From: Malurus cyaneus samueli
Lineage: Eukaryota > Chordata > Aves > Passeriformes > Maluridae
Reading direction: 5' to 3'
Assembly (NCBI GenBank): GCA_009741485.1
Contig: CM019236.1
Location: 51,698,702-51,762,701 of the forward strand
Length of the DNA stretch: 64,000 nucleotides
Made by a program: the position numbers and the translations under genes
In this document: one piece after another, positions 24,269 to 35,500 of the stretch
How the letters are laid out: each line of letters starts with the position of its first letter
Position numbering within the stretch: the stretch's first letter is position 1
The notes under the pieces: generated by a model
What the model was told of the DNA's origin: nothing
Seen by the model: only the letters and a program-made list of their open reading frames with translations
Databases searched by the model: none

Positions 24269-24521
24269 CTCTCTGGCTATGATGAGAAAGATGATGCCTC
24301 CTCCAATAATCGGCTGGTGAAATAGGAAATATCTCTGGATCACATTATATAGTCCTGTTAGAAATTTTTGAAGGCTGAGCTTAAGGGCAGCTAGATTTTC
24401 TGCCTTGCTGCTCTCATGGGAAAGCTGGTACAGCACCCCACACCCTGCCACTAGACTTCTGGCAGCCCCATTCAGCTGAGCCACCAAGTAGCTGAGCACT
24501 GTGTTTCCTTTGCTGTTGTAT
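24269..24521 (-). CDS. Candidate single coding exon, gene unknown
   Basis: On the minus strand an 84-codon frame reads without a stop and looks like a protein. It starts with YNSKGNTVLSYL, continues through a leucine-, serine- and alanine-rich helical stretch with a few charged residues, and ends in a hydrophobic segment near IIGGGIIFLIIARE. The frame is bracketed by plausible splice signals: tttag before 24521 (acceptor) and gag|gtgaga after 24269 (donor). That gives an exon of 253 bases that enters with one base of a split codon and leaves in phase 0. An in-frame stop lies just upstream of the acceptor (24530-24532), as expected for an intron. The acceptor lacks a good pyrimidine tract. The odd block starting near 24535 lies directly upstream, so true intron sequence there may be missing. 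I cannot assign a family, and no partner exon was found. It may be a real exon, an exon of a pseudogene, or a lucky open frame. Confidence 0.3.
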
Positions 24522-24534
24522 CTAAATTTTTAGA

Positions 24535-26900
24535 GATTTACATCATGAAAGACATTCAGCAGGGATGCGAACACTTGAGCGAGCCCTTTCAAGAGACATT
24601 ACAACACAATGATGGCAAAAACAGAACAAAAAGCAGGTTATCCTTAAATTCATACTTAATATCTCTTCCATACTGGGAAAAACTAACACATAGAACAATA
24701 CCACAACAGTTTGGAGCACCTAGTTAACATCCTCATTAACGCTACTAAGTGTCCACGAACTAGGATCTCTGACCGATCATAAGACCTCCCAAACGATAAA
24801 GAGATTGGCACACTCTCTTCATAAAATAGCGCGGCAAAAGTTATAGATGGCCAATTTGATACATCTGGGTCACAAAACATCTTGCAGATTTACACTCGAT
24901 AATGAAGCAACACAAGCAGTGAGAGGTAGAACTTGAAGGTAATAAAGGGATAAAAGAATGACTTTGGACAAAAGAGACATGAAAACACCCCCATTAAACA
25001 TGATATTCAATCCCTAGTATGGAAAAGACCAAATCAGCGTAAAGAGAATGGACTGCAAACAGGACTATTCTCCGTCTTTCTAGTTGTTATTTCTTTATAT
25101 TTTTTTATTTTGTAATCTTCTATTATAAATCACTGAGTGTCCATTTGTTCTCCTCGATATGTAAAAGGGCTAGTAACACAAACACAATGCCCTACTTGCC
25201 TGCAATCCGCCACGAGCAATTTTTGATGTCTCATGCAGCACCCCCAGCCTTATTTTGACACACTTGACACACCTAATGATCATAGACCTGTATAACCTTT
25301 AGATCAAGGTAGTCAAGCAACATTTACAGAAGAAACTAATCGCACTCTAACCGTGAATGTAGATTGCACTCCTTATTTCTGATAATTCTGATGCAGAGCT
25401 TAATTCTATCTATATAATCTATAGGAGTCAGCTGACATTCGAGAATAGATCGCCAATGGGAGAAGACTATGACACGAGCATTCATATCTAAGCTTACAAT
25501 CTGAAAAAGAGAACCATGTTAACAATAGTAAATGGGGAATAAGGCCAAATCCTATGCTAGGCATAAGAACTCCACATTTGCTTTATTACTTATTCCATTA
25601 TTTATTTTTATTATCGTAGAAAACAATGACTAGCTACTGGCTATATGAGGGAGTTAAAAAAACTTTTGCCCACCACATATGAACTCACCCATGTACGCTT
25701 CCACCAAAAAAAAATATAACTAAGGATATGCCTATTTGGAGAGCTGAAAATAAGAAGAAGCTATATCAAAGGTTCATTTACCCGCTGAACTATTTAATAG
25801 AGAGGTACTAATGAGCTCGAACTAACTACATCATCTTAACTTTCAATTATTTTGCATGGAAAGTAGCGTCTTGCCATAAGCTGCCCACGCACGTCAAATG
25901 TGAAGCCAACAACAGAATTGGGGAAAAGAAGCCTAACAGTAAAATCAATCGGGGTTTAAAAAGTAGGCGATACCAGAGAAAATCCTAAACAGTGAAGCCG
26001 TCAGAACCATGAAAAACTTCTCAGAGGAATGGCGGAAGCCTCACGCTTACACTCAAACCGATATTGACAAAATACCAATAATGACTGCCAGGACTAATTT
26101 GGCAGTGGCAAAAAATGAGAAAAAAAAGAAGACAATAAGAGAGAGAAAAAGAAGTGTCCAATGGCGCAGTTTGCAGCTTCTTATACCTAATTAAGCCCTA
26201 AAATGCCCTCTCCAAAAAACAAGAACCAAAACAATACAACTAAAAATGCGCCAAATTACTGTTCAGCTTTCAAATGGAAATTTGATGAACGTCATAGCTC
26301 ACCTAAACCTTTTAACAATCACCAGATCCTAAACAAATTGCCTCCTATATCTATTATTGAAAGCACAATCTTCATAGAAAAATATAATCAATATATCACT
26401 GGAAATACATCGAAAACTACACCAAAGGGGTAAAAAAATAGCCCTGCTAATATTTAGCCACAATTAGAGATTGTATTAGAACTCAAGACGCCACTGTCGC
26501 TCAGAATGTGAGATTCACACCTATAGGATAACTGAGAAGGTATCCTAATCACAAAAAATAACACATATAATGATGTCGTATTGAGGAAAGAGAAATTAAC
26601 AATTCTTTACAGCAAGAAACAAATCAGTAAGAGCCAATACAGAACACATAAATACTCATTATTCTTCTGGGTGCTCCAAGGCAGAACAGTAAGTCCTCTC
26701 TCATTCTACACACAATATACATAAGACATTTTTTCCCAAATTTTCATTTACATCTTCCGCCTCCAGCCAAATTGGCACCAAAGGAAAACGATTCCCGAGA
26801 ACAACCTAAGCAACATTTAGGATTACAGTGAGGACCTCCAGAGCTGCATGAGTCTCAGCATGTATTAATTAAACAAAATTAGTAACGATTTATATCCTTT
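24535..26900. other. Compositionally anomalous block, probably low-quality or foreign sequence
   Basis: By eye there are about 43 CpG in this block against about 13 in the preceding 2.5 kb. Texture also changes: no long T or A homopolymers, few runs resembling avian repeats, and frequent unusual words such as agcgcggc, cccacgcacg and aaacgattcccg. Frames are all short; the two best (26009-26194 and 26203-26433, plus strand) are rich in K, N and T and match nothing I know. The duplicated segment at 40.6-43.5 kb shows that uncorrected read errors in this assembly raise CpG in the same way. Noisy gap-fill is therefore the leading explanation, with a diverged or foreign insert as the alternative. 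Edges are approximate. Confidence 0.55.
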
Positions 26901-29900
26901 GTGGGTCTGGCATAGGAAAAGCATAGCATGCAGCTACTGGTGGTTTTTGGTATGAAATGAATTTTTGAAGTCCAGGCTCCTCGGTGTGAACATTGTCTAA
27001 CAGATGTGAAAAAAATCATAGAAAGGAAGTAGAAACTCCCGCCAAACAATGTTCTCCAAGGTGCCCTGGTGTTACCTCAGATTTAGGATCACATTTTCAA
27101 AAGAGACCTTTTTTTGAAAATCTGCAGGTGGTAAATCTGTGCATGAAATATCCTCAATTTGTTAAACAAACAGCTTTTTGTCCCCCTTGGAAATGTAAGC
27201 AAGAACAGCATTTCAAAGGAAATATTTTCTAATTTTGCTTCAAAATAGAGGTTGAAGGAAAACAGTGATTTAGAAAATGACAAATTTGATAGAAAACAGA
27301 CATACCTTCCCTATACCATGTAACAATGATAGAACCAGAAACTTATAAGCAGAGTATGCAATCCCAAGAAAATAGCTGAACAGGTATAAAAGAGTTCCTG
27401 CTGATCCCCTTTTCTCCTAGAAGCCTAAAGGGACCACTGTCACTAAAGCTGATACTACAGTACCTTTAAACTATGATAAAACAATGACAAGTAATAACAA
27501 TGGCCATCTAAAGGATATCAGCAAACAAAACTCAAGAGAAAACATTTGTTAAGTCAGTGCAGGACTAAAAGCTACAAACAGAAGATAAACAGAAGAAACC
27601 AAGCAGCCCTGAAGCCTTCTCAAACAGTGAAATACATTTAATTACATATCAGAAAAGATGATTCCTTACGAACGATTAGACTAAACTAATTGTACGTATC
27701 TGTCTACAAGAAAAAAGAGGTTTGTTTCAGTAGGGCAGTTTTTTCACAAGGTGTTTATTTCACAATTGCAGCTAATGACCTCCTTGTACTCCCCCTAATT
27801 TGACTTCTTAGAGTCAAACAGAAAACCCTTGTCCTCATAAATCTATTTCCAGAGCATGGAGACTCCCTTCTCCCCCATGCCATGGAGTTACATGGTGCAG
27901 ACAAGATCTTTGCACAACTGAAGTTATGAAATTACTAGACTTACTTACCAAGGCAGAAAACCCGCCATTAAATTCACTGAGCCTAGAATTTCATTCTCTT
28001 TCAAGTTCCCTCTCAAAATCAGAAGCACTCCTTAGAGTTCAGGGCAGAAAAACTGGGAAAGTCTCTGAAAGCGCTACTACTATTCAAGGGTAATTTTTCC
28101 TCTACCTACCTGTGATTATGAAAAATCACTGTCCTCAAGTTATCATTTTGAGATTACCAGCACTTACTTCGTGTAGCCCTCTATGAAATAAGACATCAGT
28201 GTAAGTTGGCAAATAGCACTGCCAGAATAAAACATGGGAGTAACACTCACAAAATCCACAAGAAATAACAAAAAAGCAGTAAGTAACCAACATAACACTA
28301 TATAATAGCATGATAATTCAAAAGAGTCAAAGATCACCCACGACTTGGACTGGGATAGCAGGGGTACAGGTCCCATGCCCCACCAGGACAGCACCAGTGC
28401 ACAGGCCAGCCCCAGCCACGGGCACACTCATCGAGACAGGCCAAAGGTTCACAGTGGGGCAGACATAAACCGCCATCAAAACCCCTCAAGGCTAATAACC
28501 GTGCATTCACAAGAAAGACGATTAGTACAGTACAAATCAAACGCTGGAAAAGTGGCAATTATCTCTTGATCAGAATTTACAATCTTCATCTACAAAAAAC
28601 GAATGTCGCATTTCCTTTTCAAACAAGGAAGTATTATAACCTTGTATAATCTATAGCTTACTCACTTAGCTTATTTTTACCACCTCAGAACATCATATTC
28701 TGTAAAAATAAACTACTCTGGAAAATTAAGAAACTATTAATTGTAAATTGGCGGGCACCAAACATGTGGACAGCTTGCAACTTGTGATGACAGCTCAGTT
28801 ATCTGTAGTTGCAACATACAGGTTAAATGAAGAAAAACAAGGTATTTTTAATAGAAAACGCTTGGAAAGAAGTAATACGTTGTAGGCACTAAATAAATAT
28901 ATTATTGCTCTTGACTTCATCAAAGTACTAATTCTTGTTCACTGCCATTCCACCATTACTCACAGGCACACTGCTTTATTCTTGTGGCTTCTCCTGCTCC
29001 GTGGTATCTTTGGTAGTTACAATAGCAAGCAGAAGCTGGGCAACATGTAATCAAGTGCTAAATTTTGAATCAAAGAAGCTATGCACTTCAGATAAGAAAA
29101 AGGCAAATCTTTGTGTCTATAGACCAGTGAAAGAGAGGTACAAAGAAATACGTGCAAGAAGCAAAAGCCTTTTAAGTACTCAAATACACTGTAATACATT
29201 TAACCACTAAACCTACAATGAATTAAGGTGAGAGCACCATGAAAAAGCACTTTGTTTCTGTGCAAGGAATAGAGAAAAAGACTTGTATTTCAAAGGCCAG
29301 AGGTAAAACATCACCCATAGTGGAATCTCCCACTCTCTTTGCGCACATGAGACATAATTAAGCAATTAATAAGTCATACGCTATTGCTGAGGTGGTATGT
29401 CCTCATGCTCTCTGGAAGCTGAATAAAGACATTTGTATCATATGGTCAAATCAGCAGCAGAAAGAACAAAATGTTTTTGAGCGAACTATATTTTCGATAC
29501 CAGAACAGTGTTCATAAAGCCTTCAGATTAACCAAAGTTTTGAAATTGTAAATGAGTTTTGAAAGCAAGTTCAGTAATAAGTGAATCTTCATTAAATGTT
29601 TGAAAGATACAGGAATATCTAATAACACTGAGATATACTGGAGAGGTGAGAGGTAAAAATTGAATAGTTACATAACAAATTCATGTGATAAAAATTATTT
29701 CAACTTGTAGTTCCGGGTTCTGTGCTTTTATCTTGTTCCTATTTGATATTCTGCTCTTAAGCCTTCCTAACCTTCCTCTCATGTCAAATGGCCCAAGCAG
29801 CCATGAAGTTTTTAGAACTATAAATACCCCAGTCTTGAACCATGAGTTTCTAGATAGTGATTCCAATTACTTTGGCTTCTGCATTATTTATTTCAGTTCA

Positions 29901-32154
29901 CATCACTGTAGTTGGAAAAAGTCACCTGAAACTCACACATTACCCTTTTGTGATTCATTGCAGTATTCATTAGGATGTGAATAATATTGAAGCTGAAATG
30001 AAGCCTGCAATAAACAGTGTGAAAACGTTTTTTACTGTTTTGGTGGTAGGTTTTTATATGTCTTACGTGACAACTTTCAAAATAGGTGAAGGTTTTTGAA
30101 GTTACAAAGCATCATGTTTAATAGCAAGCATTCTTGATTTGAAAGTAGCAACACTAATATAACTTTACTTATCTAAAATAAGTGTACAGGCCAGGAATCA
30201 GATTTGGGTTAAGTTCTATCTGTTGGAGGGTGCTTTGAGGTTTATCACGCAACAAGAACTTTTTTAAACCCAAGGGAGAGTTGATACCTCATCATGCTAA
30301 TGAAAAACAGTAGATTTAATTCAGTGTTCAAATCTGTCATTGTAACATATGAGCAGCCACTGTACTATTGTACTGGTTGCTGGAAAATACTGGAATTAGT
30401 TTATGTAAAATTAACTTGTAATCATTTGCACTTTGTTCTTTACAAAAGTCAGACTATTTCAAATATCTTATACTTTCAAATCCCACTGTCTGCTTTTAAA
30501 TAGAGAGATTTGGTACTACAAGAACTGGAAGCATGATCATGTAGAATACAGAAGATGTGTAGAAACTGTATTTTAAGCAATAGATCTATTAGTTTACCTA
30601 CAGAGAACTTCATGAGAGGGAGCGCAGAATTGCTATTGTAGCATCTGGCTACAACCACCCACTGGCTACAACCTCCTTTCAGGCAGAGTGATAGATGGTT
30701 GGAGGTGTTTTATGGGGTGTGTTCTGCTCTGGGCATCCTGCAAAACCATTGACACCAGAAATATTTTGTTCTCAGTCATCATGGCGAATAGAAATGCTTT
30801 TCCTCTTATACCTGCTGTAGAATATTCGGCCAGGAATTCTGCTGGCATTTTAGCCGTGTGCTATCTGGGATATAGCAGAGCAGGTGTAAACCTAGTGTTT
30901 TGAAGTGTCAACAGAATTGCTGACAATCCGCTCTTGCATTTCTGTATAATTTCTGTATCATTTCCATTCTGAATATGTTTTGAATAAGTGGATATCTCCA
31001 GCACGCTTTATGAAGCATAAGCAAATAAATGCAGCAAGTTTATGACAAGGCAATGCCTTTTGGGAGACAGATTTGAAGAAAATAACTTTAAGGGAAGCAA
31101 CAATCTAGTTAATTCCAGTTTGCTGCTGGAGAACAAGAAGTATCTTTGAATGAAAGCTTGTTAGATGAAGTGAGCTAAAGCATCAATGTGAGAGGCATCC
31201 TACACCACGGGAGAAAAACAGTTCCTATGGGAACTACATGGTAGTTCTACCTATGGGAACAAAACAGTAGAACTCTCACGTGAATAAGGGTGTAAAATGA
31301 AGTGCATGTAAAGTGTCCTTTATTTCACTTTATTTAACAGGTGCTTCTGGCTCTGTATACCATGAGTTTCTTCGACAGCCCATTGGTCTCTCTAGAGCAC
31401 ACATAAAGTGCCCTTCTTAGTATTGAACCCACAGATGGATTCCTGCAGATTTCTGTAGTATGAATTGGCTATTTGAGCTGATTGTATAAATATTCTCAAA
31501 GTTTGTGTTGGGGCTGGTGCAGTCCTCAGAATCTCCTGCATTTTAGCATTTATTATTTTTTTCCTCTGCTTTATAATCAGATAAGAGTAAATAAATATAA
31601 TGTTTGACAGCAATCACCTTATCACTTCAAGGTGCACATTCCAAGAAAATTTTGCTAATGCAATTACCAAACCCAACAATAAATTTTACATGTGTAGTAC
31701 AGTTCCTTATTTGTGGGCCTGGGATATTCTATTTGCACATTCTATTTTGAATCATTGTATTTGCATTCTGGGTTTACATTCTGAAGAAAAATCTAGAAAC
31801 TATGAATGCTGAATTACTTTTCTCTTAAGAATGAGAAGTTCTTACCAATTTAGCTTTACTAAATCAATCTAGGATCCAGTGCAACTAACTGCTATAAGGG
31901 AATGCATGAAAGAATGTTACAGAAGAAAGCCATTTCTCAGTGATGCAAAAACAAAATATTGGTAAGATTCTAAGGCATCCTGCAAACCATCTTATGGAAA
32001 TCTAAAAGCTTTAACACAGTTTTACCTGTTTTGTCATACTGATCATTTTAATTCAAGGTCTTACCTGATTATCTTTCTTCAGCAGAAAGGTTGTACTTTT
32101 CAGATAAGTTTTCCTCTGATAAAAAGAGGTTTAGCCCATTGGTCCTCTGAGATG
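26901..32154. other. Non-coding stretch, no gene seen
   Basis: Composition returns gradually to normal. Open frames are at most 99 codons and show no domain. A GC-richer patch with many CpG lies at about 28320-28620. A 17-base-period pair of ctggctacaacc (30645 and 30662) and a 6-base inverted repeat (31220-31235) are minor local structures. Nothing else can be supported. Confidence 0.6.
28320..28620. other. GC-richer, CpG-containing patch
   Basis: About nine CpG in 300 bases by eye, with C-rich text such as ccagccccagccacgggcac, in an AT-rich neighbourhood. It is far too small and weak for a promoter-type CpG island and matches no repeat I can name. It may be the last part of the anomalous sequence starting at 24.5 kb. 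Confidence 0.4.
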
Positions 32155-32510
32155 ACAACAGAAACACAGAGTCAAAGAAATTTTTGAGGTGGAAGGCACC
32201 TCTGGATATCATCCAGTCCAACACCACTGCCAAGGCAGGATCACCCGGAGCAGGTGATAAAGGGGTATATCCAGGTGGGTTAGGAATGTCTCCAGACAGG
32301 AAGACTCCATGTGAAGACATTTCTGGGCAGCCTGTTCTGGTACTCTGCCAGCCTCAGTGTAAAGAAGTTCTTCATGTTGAGGTGGAATTGTGTTTTTTTT
32401 ATGGCCATTACTCCTCATAATATTGCTGAGCACCTCTGAAAAGGGCCTGGCACCACCGCCTTGGCACCTACCTTTGAGATATTGTTATGGAGCAAAGGAA
32501 TCACATTGAC
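32155..32510 (-). mobile_element. CR1 LINE 3' fragment, 5'-truncated, minus strand
   Basis: The plus strand reads as the reverse complement of a CR1 3' end: cacagagtcaaag, ggtggaaggcacctctgga, atcatccagtccaacacc, caggatcacccggagcaggt, atatccaggtgggttaggaa, tgtctccagacaggaagact, gggcagcctgttctggtact, aagaagttcttcatgttgag, then aaaagggcctggcacc. The element's 3' end is therefore at the left, and the 5' truncation is near 32510. CR1 copies are typically 5'-truncated and lack target-site duplications, as here. Divergence is moderate. Its truncated end lies about 27 bases from the left edge of the large duplication. Confidence 0.85.
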
Positions 32511-32536
32511 CCTTAATTCACAATACCATGTAGAGA

Positions 32537-35500
32537 TTCAAGGTCACAGAGAGCTTTTGCTGAAGAATAATTAATAAACCAGTCCTCTGGTTAAACTGTT
32601 AGAAAATGCAATTGTTTCATCTCACTGTACCCTTTTCTTGGTTCTTTTTAATTGAAATCTTTATCAGTAGAGATACTCTTTAAAGTACGGAGGTGTGTAT
32701 GATCCTGTCAAGCCATAATCCAAGCAGGAGAATTTTGGATATAAGACAGGACCAGCTGGTATGGCCATGTCTGGAAAGGAGTGGGAAGATCTTAAAAAGT
32801 GGGAAGACCTTAAATACCTTGAAGACCTGAAATCACACGTGGAATGATATTTCAGAAACAATTAATGAACTGCAACTGTAAATGGAAAATTGTGGGAGCC
32901 TAACTGAGCAGTGACCTGCAAATATATGGTGACATTTAAAAGAATGTGCAGCGAATTCTGGGAGTTGATACTTTTAATTTTATCTGCTGACTGAGGGAAA
33001 ATTATAAAAACATACAAGAGGTGCCAGGAATTTAATTACAGAGGCCTGCCAGCTGCCTCTCTGCTTGAGATCAACACTTTCTGTTGCCTCTTTTAAATTT
33101 CTGTGTATTCTACTGCAGTAAACCAGCTGTTCAGACTGGAAATGTTTTGGCCCTGACAGATATACAAGGGCTCCAGAAAAGTAGAAGAATTAAGTTTCAT
33201 TTGGCTATCTGAGTGACCCAGAAAACAAAAGCTTGTTCTGTAGCAGAATACAAAGAGTGTGGTCTGTCTCACACAGAATTTAAACCAGCAAAACAAAGAG
33301 GAAACTCTAGTTCAAATACCTTCACCGGACAGGGGAAGAAGATTAAATTGTTCTTTATATGCACATAAACATAGCTTAAAAGCCCCATAATAAATAAGAA
33401 ACTAATTCTACTCTTGTGTATGTCTGTATTATTTGGGAGATCTGGAATAGTATCCTGGCTTTAATTGCAGCCACAGCTTGCTCATGCCTGGAGTGAACTT
33501 GAGCAGCTGAGCTGTATGAGCAAATTCCTGCTCTGCAGGCAGAAAATAAATGTATGATATTCAATACAGTTTAGGAATCATTCCAAGAGATTTTTTAGGG
33601 CAACTTAAACATTTTGGATTTACTTCTCTTGTCACTGCCACAGTGTGGCAGCATGAACACATTTCTGTAGTGAAATCATTCCTGAGAAATGAAACCTTTA
33701 AAAAATCTGATATATGTAGTAATCTATAACAGAATAAATAAATCCTCTCATTTTCTGTGCCTAGACTCTAAAAGAAACAATGTTGACAGCATTAACAATG
33801 AATGAGAAATTAGCTATTATTTTCAGAAGAAGAAAAGAAGCACTCAACAGTAAAGATAAAATTGCCCCTTAATTGTATAGCACAGACAAACAGGAGAAAA
33901 ATTAATGTTTTCAAGGCAATGCCTGGGTATTGTTAAAATGGGTAGATAAAACTTAGATGTATTGAAGAGAGCATCCTAGATGCAAAGATGGGACTCTGGA
34001 AGAAGATTGTATGGTGGTCATTTAACCAGTTTACTGATCTGCTCAGTTTTTTTTAAATAGTATTCTCCCGCTCTTCCAAAATAGGGGTTTATATTTGTTA
34101 CATTCATTTATTCCAGAGAACTGGTTTTGTCTCAGTTTTCAATAAACAAGAGATGGGGAAGTCTGTGAAGATCCTTTTCCTATACAGAGCCCACATCTGA
34201 TTCGAGCCATTTGCAAAACACTAAAGGGAAAGGCAAAGAAAAATTTTTACTGTACCAGTCAGACTCAGGACCTGTAGGCTAATCCTGGACTCAGCAGAAC
34301 AAGCAGAATTGAATTGTTTGCTTTAAGACCACTAAAAAAAAAGCAGAAAGTACATCTGCAGTTTACCTCCTCAGCCAAATTAAACCAGGGAACCATGGTA
34401 GTAATTTTGGAGATATTAGGAAAATAACTGTGGTTGGAAAAGTCGTAGGGGAACAGCTCTTAGGGAGCTTTCTGAAAAACAGAGAGGGTTCTTTGTGCCC
34501 TAATGGAAATATGACCTTGGGAACATGTTCTGTGGACTTTTCTGTGACTGAAGAATGTGCAGGAGAGAAGTTGGCATGGTCTGAATTCAAGTGACCCTTT
34601 GGGGACTGTTTCAGTGTCAGGATTAAGAAATCGTCCCACATACTCTGGGAACTTTTTGAGGAAAGAGTCCTTCTGCTGACCCCTTGCATAGTACATACAG
34701 ATTTTTTTTTGGTAGGTCGTAAGACTTTGTAACTGTGGTAAGTCTGATACCTTCTGAAGGAGCACTAAACCCATGACATCTTGGAATCCAGTGATGTATT
34801 ACTTCTGTAGTGCATCCTGAATTTAGGATATGGAGGGGGCGGGTTTCTGCCTTAATGTCTGGCTTCTCAGCTGCAGCCTGAACACCAAGGTCCTGCTGGG
34901 ATCCATCTGCTTTCTGAATCTCTATCACCCGTGAGGGAACTGCATGGGGAAATTCTGCTCATCCCTAGGTCTGAGCAGTCATATATGAATACACAGGACA
35001 GAAAAGGATGAAGTTCATTTACCTCAGGCTGTAGTGGTGATATGGAAATATGTCAGGGAGAGGGCAGCAGCACAGCTGTGAACAGTCCTCCTTGTATGAG
35101 TGTTCCTTCCCTGCAAATAAATGAAAGAATAATTTGAAATCTTTTGCCGGCATTTAAAGGGGCATGAAATGAGATAGGAATATCAGAAGCAGTATGTGAT
35201 ATGAATGCAGGACATTGACTCAGCAGACAAGGTGATCTCTCTTAGAACTATGTCCAATCAAGCCTTTTAAAATGTCCCAAATGTAAACATCGTTGTAGAA
35301 TGATGGTGTACTGTTGTACAATAAACAAGCATACCAAAAAGCTAGTAAGTAATGTAAAGTGGTATCATGATCCTTTTCTGTATTACCTTAAAGATGTGCC
35401 ATTATATTTCCTATGGAATAAATTAGTTAAAATCTCTGCAGGTGCCACTGTTCTTTTTTTTAATGTCATGTACTTTTAAGTAGTTTTCTATGAATCATTT

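Noticed and set aside
24535..26900. Endogenous virus or bacterial contaminant
   Set aside because: No frame above about 76 codons and no viral or bacterial motif in any translated piece I read. Noise is the simpler explanation, though not proven.
28164..28427. Minus-strand frame with hydrophobic segments resembling membrane helices
   Set aside because: The hydrophobicity follows from T-rich codons; no family pattern, splice sites or partner exon are visible.
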